Of a DNA stretch of 64,000 nucleotides, positions 51,341-58,529 are shown one piece after another (position 1 is the stretch's first letter; each line of letters begins with the position of its first letter). The notes beneath the pieces were generated by a model. That model saw only the letters and a program-made list of their open reading frames with translations, had not been told where the DNA came from and did not search any database. A program made the position numbers and the translations under genes. The stretch is from Hellea sp965224755 (GTDB lineage Bacteria > Pseudomonadota > Alphaproteobacteria > Caulobacterales > Maricaulaceae): positions 1,922,001-1,986,000 of the forward strand of contig OZ245061.1 of NCBI GenBank assembly GCA_965224755.1. Reading direction: 5' to 3'.

Positions 51341-53362
51341 CTAGCTGTGTTCGGTAGGCGGGTTTGTTCCCGGCGGCAGGCCGAATTGCTGCACTTGCGG
51401 GGCTTGCGCAGGTTCTTGTCCTAATGGCGCTTGCCCTAACGCTCCGGCCACAACTTGGCCCGAAAGATAAGGATTTTGATTCATATCCACAGCCGCTGAA
51501 CCCTGCATATAGGCATTTGGATCTGTGTAGCCTTGCTCATATTGGCCTTGGACATGGGCATTAGGATCAACATAAGCTTGGTCATATTGCGCCGTCGCCC
51601 CGCTCGTATAGGGATCAACCGCCGGCATAGAATATCCACTATCATAAGGCTGCGCATAGGCCTCGGCCCCTCCCGATAACACAGCAGGCGCATAGGCTTG
51701 CGGCTCGTAACTTGCGGCAGCAGGTTCCTGATAGGGCATAGCCGGCTCGGGCGCGTAATCCGGCGCCACAGGTTCGGGGATTTGCGTCCCGGCAGGCATG
51801 GCGGACATGGCGGGCATAGCCGCCTGATAGCGCGGCCCCGAGCTGGCATAAAGCCGCGGATCAAGGAACACCCGCAGCATAGCCAGCATAAACAGTGTCA
51901 GCCCCCAACCCATCGTCGCCAAAGCAAACATCATCATCTGCATATTGCGGCCCTTATTCGGGTATTTGGCGTAGGAGATGACCTTGATATTTTCGCTATT
52001 GGCTTCGGCCTGTTGCTGATTGACCAAAGCTTCCTGCTCTTTGGCATTATAGACTTTCAGGCGCTCTGTGAGCGTATCACGTTCGCGCAGCAGATTTTGA
52101 TATTCAGGCGATAGAGCTGTCAGGCGACGCACCTTGGCATCGGCGCTGTCGAGTTGGCGCTGGAGGGTATATTCCTTCTCGCGGTAGCTATCAGCGGTGG
52201 CTTGCAATGTATTGCGGCGCGTTGTCAGCGCTTGGTGCACCGTATTGGGCCCGACCCGGCGTCCGCCGGCAGCCTTGCCGCCGTAAGAGCTTTGCAAAGA
52301 CTTAAGCTCGGTAAGCTCGGTTTGCTTTTGCCTGACCGGGTTACTCGTCGGCAAATATTTGGCGAGTAATTGTTTTAATTCAAGCTCGGCTTGGGCAATA
52401 CGCGCCGAAGCTCTATCGTCTATATAAAGATTGATGGTTGCCGGCGTTCCGCGGAGTTGGTTTTCACTCGTTGCCAAAGCGGTTTCTGTTTCGGACATTT
52501 GCGCCCGCAACAGGTTGAGCGCCGCGCGCAAGTCTTCAGTGCGCTTGCGAACGCCGCCTTGCTCGGACACAAAATCAGAAACACCGTTTTTCTTGAGCAA
52601 TCGCGCAATCGCCCGCTCATTTTGACTAAGCTGCTGATCTGTCGCGATGCGGCGCTCGGATATGATATCGCCCGCACCCTCAACGAAGATCGTCCGGCGA
52701 TAGCTCATATAAGCATCAATAAAGGCATTAAGCGTGCGAACAGCGATAGCGCCGTCTTCATGTTTATAAACAAGATCAATAATAGAAGACTTCGGACGCG
52801 GCGAGACGATGAAGGATTTATCCATCGTTAGCATCATTTCAATTTTAGCCGCAATTCGATCCGCTTCTGTGCGGGCGCTGTTATATTTAGCAAAGCCGGC
52901 CCGGTCGAAACGCCTTTGATCTTGCGGACTGGAGGTCATCTCGCCAAAAACCTGTTCGATAATGTCAGAACTTTTGATAATCCCGACTTCATTGAGCGTA
53001 ATCGTATCCGCCGTTAGCATAATGCCGTTCTGTCCGCCCTGCCCGCTGACAGGTTGATAGACATATTCATCGCCAAGCTGAACCATGACACGGCCATCGC
53101 CCGAATAAACCCGCTTAAAGTCTTTGGTGAGATACCAAGCTGCAGCGATGCCGATTAATAAAAGCGGCAAAACCCAGCGCAATTGCCGCCCGAAGGATTT
53201 GAACATTTCAGCCAAACGGATGTTGGGCATGCCATTGGCATAATCGCCGACGGTCAAATCACCGACACGAGGCGCATAATTCTGTACGGGGTGATGCGCA
53301 GACGGCAAGCCGTCATCCCCTCCGCCTATTGGTGTTTTTTTCTTACGACTAAATAATGCCAT
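51341..53362 (-). CDS. Polysaccharide co-polymerase/chain-length determinant (HfsA-like) with Tyr-rich tail
   Basis: A 673-residue GumC/Wzz protein. A transmembrane helix at about 57-77 (LRWVLPLLLIGIAAAWYL), a periplasmic region with long coiled coils (about 80-470, with LKQLLAKYLPTSNPVRQKQTELTELK), and a second helix at about 474-496. There is no kinase domain or Walker motif. Instead the cytoplasmic tail (about 505-673) is Pro/Ala/Gln-rich with about 16 tyrosines, including two copies of a DPNAxxQGxxxx unit. HfsA-like by position and domain plan. Confidence 0.88.
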   Translation of the reverse strand: MALFSRKKKTPIGGGDDGLPSAHHPVQNYAPRVGDLTVGDYANGMPNIRLAEMFKSFGRQLRWVLPLLLIGIAAAWYLTKDFKRVYSGDGRVMVQLGDEYVYQPVSGQGGQNGIMLTADTITLNEVGIIKSSDIIEQVFGEMTSSPQDQRRFDRAGFAKYNSARTEADRIAAKIEMMLTMDKSFIVSPRPKSSIIDLVYKHEDGAIAVRTLNAFIDAYMSYRRTIFVEGAGDIISERRIATDQQLSQNERAIARLLKKNGVSDFVSEQGGVRKRTEDLRAALNLLRAQMSETETALATSENQLRGTPATINLYIDDRASARIAQAELELKQLLAKYLPTSNPVRQKQTELTELKSLQSSYGGKAAGGRRVGPNTVHQALTTRRNTLQATADSYREKEYTLQRQLDSADAKVRRLTALSPEYQNLLRERDTLTERLKVYNAKEQEALVNQQQAEANSENIKVISYAKYPNKGRNMQMMMFALATMGWGLTLFMLAMLRVFLDPRLYASSGPRYQAAMPAMSAMPAGTQIPEPVAPDYAPEPAMPYQEPAAASYEPQAYAPAVLSGGAEAYAQPYDSGYSMPAVDPYTSGATAQYDQAYVDPNAHVQGQYEQGYTDPNAYMQGSAAVDMNQNPYLSGQVVAGALGQAPLGQEPAQAPQVQQFGLPPGTNPPTEHS

Positions 53363-53422
53363 GCCTAACCCTTTAACTCCCCCGAGGGATTCGTTACGTT
53401 AACCATGTTGCCATTCTAAAAT

Positions 53423-53437
53423 TTAACAATTCCTTAT
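53423..53437. promoter_or_regulatory. Candidate CtrA box in the divergent hfsA/hfsD-like gap
   Basis: TTAA-N7-TTAT, one mismatch from the consensus, in the 131-bp gap between the divergent chain-length and exporter genes. It is placed 57 bp before the exporter start and 61 bp before the chain-length gene start. Candidate only. Confidence 0.3.
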
Positions 53438-53493
53438 CCATTCTTGTTAACACTTGAAAAAAGTCGAAAAACATGTGTTCCAAGGCCGATTTT

Positions 53494-54435
53494 ATGAAAA
53501 AATACGCTAAATCTTCCGTAATATCCTTAATTATGGGGGTATCCGCCCTCGCCCTACTCGGCGAATCGACTGCCTTTGCGCAGTCCAGATATGGCGGAAC
53601 GAATCAATATCAGCCGCCCGCTGTTAAGCATAATGCCCGATATATGGGTCCAATGATCACACCGGGGATGCCTTCCGGCCCGATGCCGGGACGCTATATT
53701 AAGGATAATTCGCCGCGAAAATACAGCGGAATTATGGCCCGTATGCGCGGCGAAAAACACATCGCCTACCAAGTCCCCGCTCCGCGTCCGGGCCTTGGCA
53801 TGTTTCAGCAATGGGTCAATTGGGAACCTGAATATACGCTCAACCCCGGTGACCAGCTTGATATTGTTGTCTCCAGCGCCCCCGAGCTTTCCCGAACACT
53901 TACGGTTGGCCCCGATGGCCGCGTGGTGATGCCGATGAGCAAGCCGATTATGGCGGCAGGCCGGACATTTTTACAGGTTCAAGGCGAATTATCGGCCGAA
54001 TTGGCTAAACAACTGCGCGATCCCACCCTCGCGGTCACGCCGCGCGCCTATGCGCCGGAACAGGTTTATGTCGGGGGGCAGGTCGGACAGCCGGGCACTT
54101 ATACAATGCCGGGCCGTATCGGGGCTTTGGAAGCTATTTTGATGGCGGGCGGTATGCGTCCAACAGCAAAATCACGCCAAGTGGCGGTTTTGCGCCGCGC
54201 GCCCAATGGCGGCATGATGATGCGAACAGTGAATATCCGCAACGGCATTCTCAATATCCGCGAATATGATGATAATATGCAGCTTCGCCGCGGCGATATC
54301 ATCTATGTGCCGCAGTCCAATATCGCGGAAATCGGAACATTTATGCAAAACTTCCGTAATGCCCTACCCGTTGACTTTAATCTGTCCTACCAATTTGGGC
54401 AGAACGGCGGCGGCACAACAGTCGTTTCGCCTTAA
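53494..54435 (+). CDS. Polysaccharide export outer-membrane protein (HfsD/Wza-like)
   Basis: A 313-residue exporter with a signal peptide ending near AFA-QSR (about residue 29), a poly-export domain (YTLNPGDQLDIVVSSAPELSRTLTVGPDGRVVMPM), and an SLBB region (VYVGGQVGQPGTYTMPGRIGALEAILMAGGMRPTAKSRQVAVLRR). No lipobox is seen. It would form the outer-membrane pore for the polysaccharide. ATG 53494 is preferred; an in-frame ATG lies at 53473. Ends 22 bp before a strong terminator. Confidence 0.92.
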   Translation: MKKYAKSSVISLIMGVSALALLGESTAFAQSRYGGTNQYQPPAVKHNARYMGPMITPGMPSGPMPGRYIKDNSPRKYSGIMARMRGEKHIAYQVPAPRPGLGMFQQWVNWEPEYTLNPGDQLDIVVSSAPELSRTLTVGPDGRVVMPMSKPIMAAGRTFLQVQGELSAELAKQLRDPTLAVTPRAYAPEQVYVGGQVGQPGTYTMPGRIGALEAILMAGGMRPTAKSRQVAVLRRAPNGGMMMRTVNIRNGILNIREYDDNMQLRRGDIIYVPQSNIAEIGTFMQNFRNALPVDFNLSYQFGQNGGGTTVVSP

Positions 54436-54457
54436 AGCGCAGATCACATAATAAAAG

Positions 54458-54493
54458 AGCGGCAAAGACCACAGGTCTTAAGCCGCTTTTTTT
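54458..54493 (+). terminator. Rho-independent terminator after the exporter gene
   Basis: AGCGGC-AAAGACC-ACA-GGTCTTA-AGCCGCT followed by seven T. Two stacked stems (AGCGGC/GCCGCT and AAGACC/GGTCTT) give a strong hairpin. It overlaps the last codons of the convergent Sel1 gene by 2 bp. Confidence 0.85.
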
Positions 54494-54782
54494 ATGCCGC
54501 CAGTAATTCGCGGTTTTCAGTTAACCAACCCCGAGCCGCTCTTTGCGCTAACGTTAGATCATCACTGCTCATTTCGAGCCCTATCTCTTCGCGATAGGAT
54601 TTAGCCGGGCTTGAGCCCATCATAGCCGCAAGGCTGAACCATTTGTGGGCTTCCACAAAGTCCGGGCCGCGGTCTTCAAGATCTGTCGAATAGATCAAAC
54701 CCAGACGGAAGAGGTCTTCCGGTTTAGCCCCCGCCGCTATCGCAGCTTCGGCTTCTTGTACTTCTACGTCAGTAAAGGCCAT
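54492..54782 (-). CDS. Short Sel1-repeat-like protein
   Basis: A 96-residue protein containing about one and a half Sel1-like helical repeats: DLFRLGLIYSTDLEDRGPDFVEAHKWFSLAAMMGSSPAKSYREEIGLEMSSDDLTLAQRAARGWL. Sel1 repeats mediate protein contacts. No signal peptide, so likely cytoplasmic. ATG 54782 behind GGGAGG is clear; the frame runs 15 codons further upstream without a ribosome site. Convergent with the exporter gene; role unknown. Confidence 0.8.
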   Translation of the reverse strand: MAFTDVEVQEAEAAIAAGAKPEDLFRLGLIYSTDLEDRGPDFVEAHKWFSLAAMMGSSPAKSYREEIGLEMSSDDLTLAQRAARGWLTENRELLAA

Positions 54783-55153
54783 GATTGCCTCCCCATGTTT
54801 TCGTTCACCTAATACCTTCGGGAACACTTGTTCTTCGAAGGAAGCGAAGGACGAAATTCCTTTCCGTTCTCATCGCTTAATTGAAGCTTGGGCCTAGGCA
54901 GATAAATATAAGGTTAATAACGATAAAGGTTAATCAAGTTTTATTTGTATTAAAACAAGTAAATTTAAGTTACTTATAAATTTATACACGATTAAAATGA
55001 GATTACTTTTCTATTATTACTTCAAATACTGAAGTATAAAATAGTTATAGAGCAAATATTATGGCAGTATAGATTCGGTCAAAAAAAATATATTTTTTTG
55101 AAAAAGGGTGTTTCGTAGCGGTTTTTCTCAATCTGGAACAGTAAATTCGTAGC
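54783..55153. other. 371-bp AT-rich gap
   Basis: From about 54900 to 55130 the sequence is strikingly AT-rich compared with the surrounding coding DNA, with runs of A and T (eight A and seven T around 55085) and small stems such as TACTTCA-N5-TGAAGTA (55018-55036). I see no gene on either strand. It must contain the promoter of the Sel1 gene. Confidence 0.5.
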
Positions 55154-55843
55154 CTAATCATAAAACTTTACGGCCTCTTCCAAACTCGCACGGTCAGCAT
55201 AAAGCTCATTTACGGGCGCATCTGGATTGCCATATCCCAGCGACATGCCGACCAAGACTTCCTCGTCATCGGGAACATCGAAATATTCCCCGACAAGCCC
55301 CGGCCATTGCCGCCACCAGCCCTGCGGAGCGCTATGCAGCCCCTCCTCGCGGGCGAGCAGCATGAGCGATTGCAGGAAAATACCGATATCCATATATTGC
55401 GGCATTTCCAGCTTCTTGTTTCCTGTGATGATAATACCGACAGGCGCTTCGAAGAACTTCATATTCTGCAAAAGCCACATCATGCGGCCAAGCTTATTAT
55501 CTTTCTCTATGCCAAGCTTGGCATACATATCCTCGCCTAATTTATAGCGCCAACTCCGCTGAGGTTCCCAGAGAGGGGACGGATAGGCGCGGTAGGTTGG
55601 TTCTTCCATTGCCCCGGACTGCGCGCGGGCGGTAGCCGCCTTAGTAAAGACTTTGAGCCGCTCTCCGCGCATAACATGAACATTCCACGGCTGGAGATTA
55701 CCGCCGGAGGGGCTGCGCAAGGCGGTCGTCAGGATGCGCCGCAAAACTTCATCAGGCACAGGCCTATCAAGAAAAGCGCGCGCGGTAATACGGGTATTAA
55801 GCGCCTCGGTGACGCTTGCGGATTTATCGGTGTTCAACGCCAT
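55154..55843 (-). CDS. Nitroreductase family protein
   Basis: A 229-residue FMN-dependent nitroreductase-fold oxidoreductase. ITARAFLDRPVPDEVLRRILTTALRSPSGGNLQPWNVHVM is the FMN-binding start, and the C-terminal VLVGMSLGYGNPDAPVNELYADRASLEEAV is the family ending. It would use NAD(P)H to reduce nitroaromatics or quinones; the natural substrate is unknown. It lies 2 bp after a 57-residue membrane-protein frame, and may be the last gene of a small operon running from gatB. Confidence 0.9.
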   Translation of the reverse strand: MALNTDKSASVTEALNTRITARAFLDRPVPDEVLRRILTTALRSPSGGNLQPWNVHVMRGERLKVFTKAATARAQSGAMEEPTYRAYPSPLWEPQRSWRYKLGEDMYAKLGIEKDNKLGRMMWLLQNMKFFEAPVGIIITGNKKLEMPQYMDIGIFLQSLMLLAREEGLHSAPQGWWRQWPGLVGEYFDVPDDEEVLVGMSLGYGNPDAPVNELYADRASLEEAVKFYD

Positions 55844-55845
55844 GG

Positions 55846-56019
55846 CTATTTCTTTTTCTTAAAAGACTGAATCCAGCTTAAAAAGAAATAATCAATGACG
55901 GCAACCCCAAAACCTATCGCCAAGGCCGGAAGAAGCTGGCCATCACGCCGAAACATAAGATAGCCAATGCCCGCCCCAATGATGAGCGCGCCAAATCCGG
56001 GACCTTCTTGGAGTTTCAA
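55846..56019 (-). CDS. Putative 57-residue membrane protein (TTG start)
   Basis: A frame from TTG 56019 to TAG 55846. Read as MKLQEGPGFGALIIGAGIGY, then LMFRRDGQLLPALAIGFGVA and a second hydrophobic stretch, ending with a lysine-rich tail FKKKK. Two membrane helices are likely. The TTG start has no good ribosome site, but it lies 6 bp after the preceding micro-gene and the stop is 2 bp before the nitroreductase ATG, which supports coupling. Family unknown. Confidence 0.55.
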   Translation of the reverse strand: MKLQEGPGFGALIIGAGIGYLMFRRDGQLLPALAIGFGVAVIDYFFLSWIQSFKKKK

Positions 56020-56025
56020 GGGGTG

Positions 56026-56118
56026 TTACTTATGGTTTATGACGTACATGGTACCAAAATAGGTAACCGCCAATGTAGCGATTAAAATCAAAAACCCTAA
56101 AATTTCACGATCAATCAT
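56026..56118 (-). CDS. Putative 30-residue membrane micropeptide
   Basis: Begins MIDREILGFLILIATLAV and ends FGTMYVINHK, one transmembrane helix. The ATG overlaps the stop of the preceding gene (GATGATTGA at 56119-56111), and GAGGA lies 7-11 bases upstream, both typical of translational coupling. No family recognised. Confidence 0.55.
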   Translation of the reverse strand: MIDREILGFLILIATLAVTYFGTMYVINHK

Positions 56119-56374
56119 CAGCTTTATCCTCATCTTCCATATAGCGCAAAATAGTCACAGATACAAGTATCGCAGCAAAACCAAGTACAATGAACAAAAC
56201 GGCTTCAAAAACTGAGAATCTCGGCGAGTCAGTGAAAGTTTCCAACAAGCCGGTACCTGTTAACGCAAGCGATGTCGCTAAGAACCAGTTTGACACTTGT
56301 TTGCGCATAGCATTACGGTTTTTTCGCTCAAGCCGAGTTGGCTCCTCTTTTCTCTGTTTCGCCTCGCTCATCAT
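56111..56374 (-). CDS. Small two-helix membrane protein, 87 residues
   Basis: Starts MMSEAKQRKEEPTRLERK, a highly charged cytoplasmic region, followed by two hydrophobic helices (WFLATSLALTGTGLLE and VLFIVLGFAAILVSVTIL) and an acidic tail MEDEDKADD. ATG 56374 or 56371 is behind GGAG, and the start overlaps the previous stop (TGATG). No family recognised. Confidence 0.7.
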   Translation of the reverse strand: MMSEAKQRKEEPTRLERKNRNAMRKQVSNWFLATSLALTGTGLLETFTDSPRFSVFEAVLFIVLGFAAILVSVTILRYMEDEDKADD

Positions 56375-56571
56375 CACTCCATATCGCCGACACGACGCAT
56401 CAGCCATGTCAGCACAATATAATCGGCGATGGCGATGAGCGCGGCAACGCCGACCGAGAGGACGGTGCCCAATTCAGCAAATTTATAAAGCACGGCGAAA
56501 ACGACGACAAAAAACACAATCGGGCCGCCGATACGGAGCGCGTTGAATAGGCTTTGATTGCTGTCGTCCAT
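56374..56571 (-). CDS. Small two-helix membrane protein, 65 residues
   Basis: MDDSNQSLFNALRIGGPIVFFVVVF, a second helix with LGTVLSVGVAALIAIADYIVL, and a short charged end RRVGDME. First of four overlapping small membrane-protein genes that follow gatB by 1 bp, so it should be on the gatB transcript. No family recognised. Confidence 0.7.
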   Translation of the reverse strand: MDDSNQSLFNALRIGGPIVFFVVVFAVLYKFAELGTVLSVGVAALIAIADYIVLTWLMRRVGDME

Positions 56572-56572
56572 A

Positions 56573-58066
56573 TTAAAGCCCCAATTTCTTGCGCAATATC
56601 TCGTTCACGGCTTGCGGGTTGGCCTTGCCTTGGCTGGCTTTCATCACCTGCCCGACAAAAAACCCGAGCAGTTTCGGATTTTCTTTGGCCGCCGCCGCTT
56701 GTCCAGAATTATCAGCGATAGCTTTATCGACCATGGCTTCAATCGCGCCCATATCAGTGACTTGTTTGAGGCCTTGTTTTTCGATGATGCTGTCCGCGTC
56801 GCCTTCGCCGCCAAACATACGCTCAAACACGTCTTTGGCGATTTTGCCTGAAATAGTCTTATCCGTAATCCTATCCAGCAGCCCACCGAGCATATCGGCG
56901 GAAACAGGGCTATCTTCAAGCTCGATGCTCGCTTTATTCAGCGCACCAAACAAATCGCCCATCATCCAGTTCGCGGCAATCTTGGCATCGCGGTCTTTCG
57001 CCACGGCCTCGTAGAAATCGCTCTTGCTCTTATCCGCCGTGAGGATACGCGCGTCATATTCGGACAGATTATAATCTGCCATAAACCGCGCTTTGATCGC
57101 GTCCGGCAGTTCCGGCAGGCTGGCTTTAATGCCGTCGACAAAGCTTTGCTCCAACTTGAGAGGCAGCAAATCCGGGTCAGGGAAATAGCGGTAATCATGG
57201 GCGTCTTCTTTGCTACGCATGGTGCGGGTCTCGCCCTTCACGCTGTCAAAAAGCCGCGTTTCCTGGTCAATCGTGCCGCCCGCTTCGATTATATCAATGT
57301 GCCGGCGGGCCTCATAATTGATCGCTTGGCGAATAAAGCGCATCGAGTTGACATTCTTGATCTCGCAGCGCGTGCCGAGCTCCCCGCCCGGCTTGCGCAC
57401 AGAAACATTAACATCAGCGCGCAGATTGCCCTTCTCCATATCGCCGTCGCAAGTACCGAGCGCGCGCACAATACCGCGCAATTTCTCGACATAGGCCGAG
57501 GCCTCTTCGGGGCTGCGCATATCCGGCTTGGAGACGATTTCCATCAGGCAAACGCCGCAGCGGTTCAAATCGACATAAGTCTCGTCCGGCGAGAGGTCAT
57601 GCACGGATTTCCCGGCGTCTTGCTCCAAATGCAAACGCTCAATCCCGACCACGACAGGCTCCATGGTGTTCCCGTCCGCATCAATCGGCAGAATATCAAT
57701 CTCGCCCTCGCCGACAATCGGAAACTCAAACTGGCTGATTTGGTAGCCCTGAGGCAGATCGACATAGAAATAATTCTTGCGGTCAAAGCGCGAGAACAGA
57801 TTGATCTGTGCATTCAGCCCAAGCCCGGTGCGCACGGCCTGCTCAACGCAAAATTCATTGACCACAGGGAGCATGCCCGGCATGCCCGCATCGACAAGGC
57901 TGACCTGCGAATTCGGCTCCGCGCCATAAGCGGTCGCAGCGCCGGAAAACAATTTGGAATTACTCGCGACTTGAGCATGAACCTCAAGCCCAATAATAAC
58001 TTCCCAATCCCCGGTCTCGCCTTGGAGCCAGTCTTTTTTATCTGCAACGCGCGGCGCTATGAACAT
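56573..58066 (-). CDS. gatB: Aspartyl/glutamyl-tRNA amidotransferase subunit B
   Basis: Kinase and tRNA-binding subunit of GatCAB, which converts Glu-tRNA-Gln and Asp-tRNA-Asn to the amide forms. The 497-residue protein has WEVIIGLEVHAQVASNSKLFSGA, LNRCGVCLMEIVSKPDMRSPEEA and the DYRYFPDPDLLPL signature, plus the C-terminal YqeY-like domain (NPKLLGFFVGQVMKASQGKANPQAVNEILRKKL). AGAGA precedes the ATG. It is separated from gatA by the DUF559 cassette. Confidence 0.97.
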   Translation of the reverse strand: MFIAPRVADKKDWLQGETGDWEVIIGLEVHAQVASNSKLFSGAATAYGAEPNSQVSLVDAGMPGMLPVVNEFCVEQAVRTGLGLNAQINLFSRFDRKNYFYVDLPQGYQISQFEFPIVGEGEIDILPIDADGNTMEPVVVGIERLHLEQDAGKSVHDLSPDETYVDLNRCGVCLMEIVSKPDMRSPEEASAYVEKLRGIVRALGTCDGDMEKGNLRADVNVSVRKPGGELGTRCEIKNVNSMRFIRQAINYEARRHIDIIEAGGTIDQETRLFDSVKGETRTMRSKEDAHDYRYFPDPDLLPLKLEQSFVDGIKASLPELPDAIKARFMADYNLSEYDARILTADKSKSDFYEAVAKDRDAKIAANWMMGDLFGALNKASIELEDSPVSADMLGGLLDRITDKTISGKIAKDVFERMFGGEGDADSIIEKQGLKQVTDMGAIEAMVDKAIADNSGQAAAAKENPKLLGFFVGQVMKASQGKANPQAVNEILRKKLGL

Positions 58067-58087
58067 TGTATTCTCTCTTTATTCGTT

Positions 58088-58133
58088 CCTTCTCCTCGGG
58101 GAGAAGGTGCCCGAAGGGCGGATGAGGGGATAT
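58088..58133. repeat. Left 46-bp inverted repeat of the DUF559 cassette
   Basis: Pairs with 58470-58515 in inverted orientation, 42 of 46 bases identical. It contains two hairpins: CCTTCTCC with GGAGAAGG, and GCCC-GAA-GGGC. All four differences from the partner fall in loop or loop-adjacent positions. It ends at the last base of the DUF559 stop codon. Confidence 0.93.
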
Positions 58134-58471
58134 TAACTCTGACCCACAAACCGAGTCAAACTTTCCATCACCGCATCAATATCTTCATAAATATCAGCAT
58201 TCAAAAAGCGAATGATGCGATATCCATGATCCTCTATTACTATCGACCTTTCCAGATCATATTCAATTTTATCTTCATGACTTGCGTCATCTAATTCAAC
58301 GACAAATTTTTCACTTTCACATACAAAATCAGCAAAATACTTTGAGATCGGAACTTGGCGTTTAAACTTTAAATTCAGAAACTTTCGTCCTCTGACTTCG
58401 TTCCAAAAAATGGTTTCCGCACTTGTTTGCTTGCGTCTCAAATATCTTGCAAATTTTACTCTTTCATTCAT
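58133..58471 (-). CDS. DUF559 domain endonuclease-like protein
   Basis: A 112-residue protein of the DUF559 family, which has a Vsr/PD-(D/E)XK-type nuclease fold. Family features are LRRKQTSAETIFWNEVRGRKFLNLKFKRQVPISKYFADFVC and VVELDDASHEDKIEYDLERSIVIEDHGYRIIRFLNADI, where ELDG is ELDD but acidic and His residues remain. It appears intact. Start and stop codons overlap the flanking inverted repeats, and the right repeat's GGGGATAT supplies the sequence before the ATG. The gene splits gatA from gatB. Confidence 0.9.
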   Translation of the reverse strand: MNERVKFARYLRRKQTSAETIFWNEVRGRKFLNLKFKRQVPISKYFADFVCESEKFVVELDDASHEDKIEYDLERSIVIEDHGYRIIRFLNADIYEDIDAVMESLTRFVGQS

Positions 58472-58515
58472 ATCCCCTCATCCGCCCTGCGGGCACCTTC
58501 TCCCAAGGGAGAAGG
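58470..58515. repeat. Right 46-bp inverted repeat of the DUF559 cassette
   Basis: Inverted partner of 58088-58133. Hairpins here are GCCC-TGC-GGGC and CCTTCTCCC-AA-GGGAGAAGG. The motif CCTCATCCGCCC...GGGCACCTTCTCCC is one I recall as a frequent intergenic repeat in alphaproteobacteria. Its left edge overlaps the first two bases of the DUF559 start codon. Confidence 0.93.
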
Positions 58516-58529
58516 ACAAGATATCCAAG

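Noticed and set aside
54992..55006. Further CtrA-like box TTAA-N7-TTAC
   Set aside because: It lies inside an extremely AT-rich island, where such matches are expected by chance.
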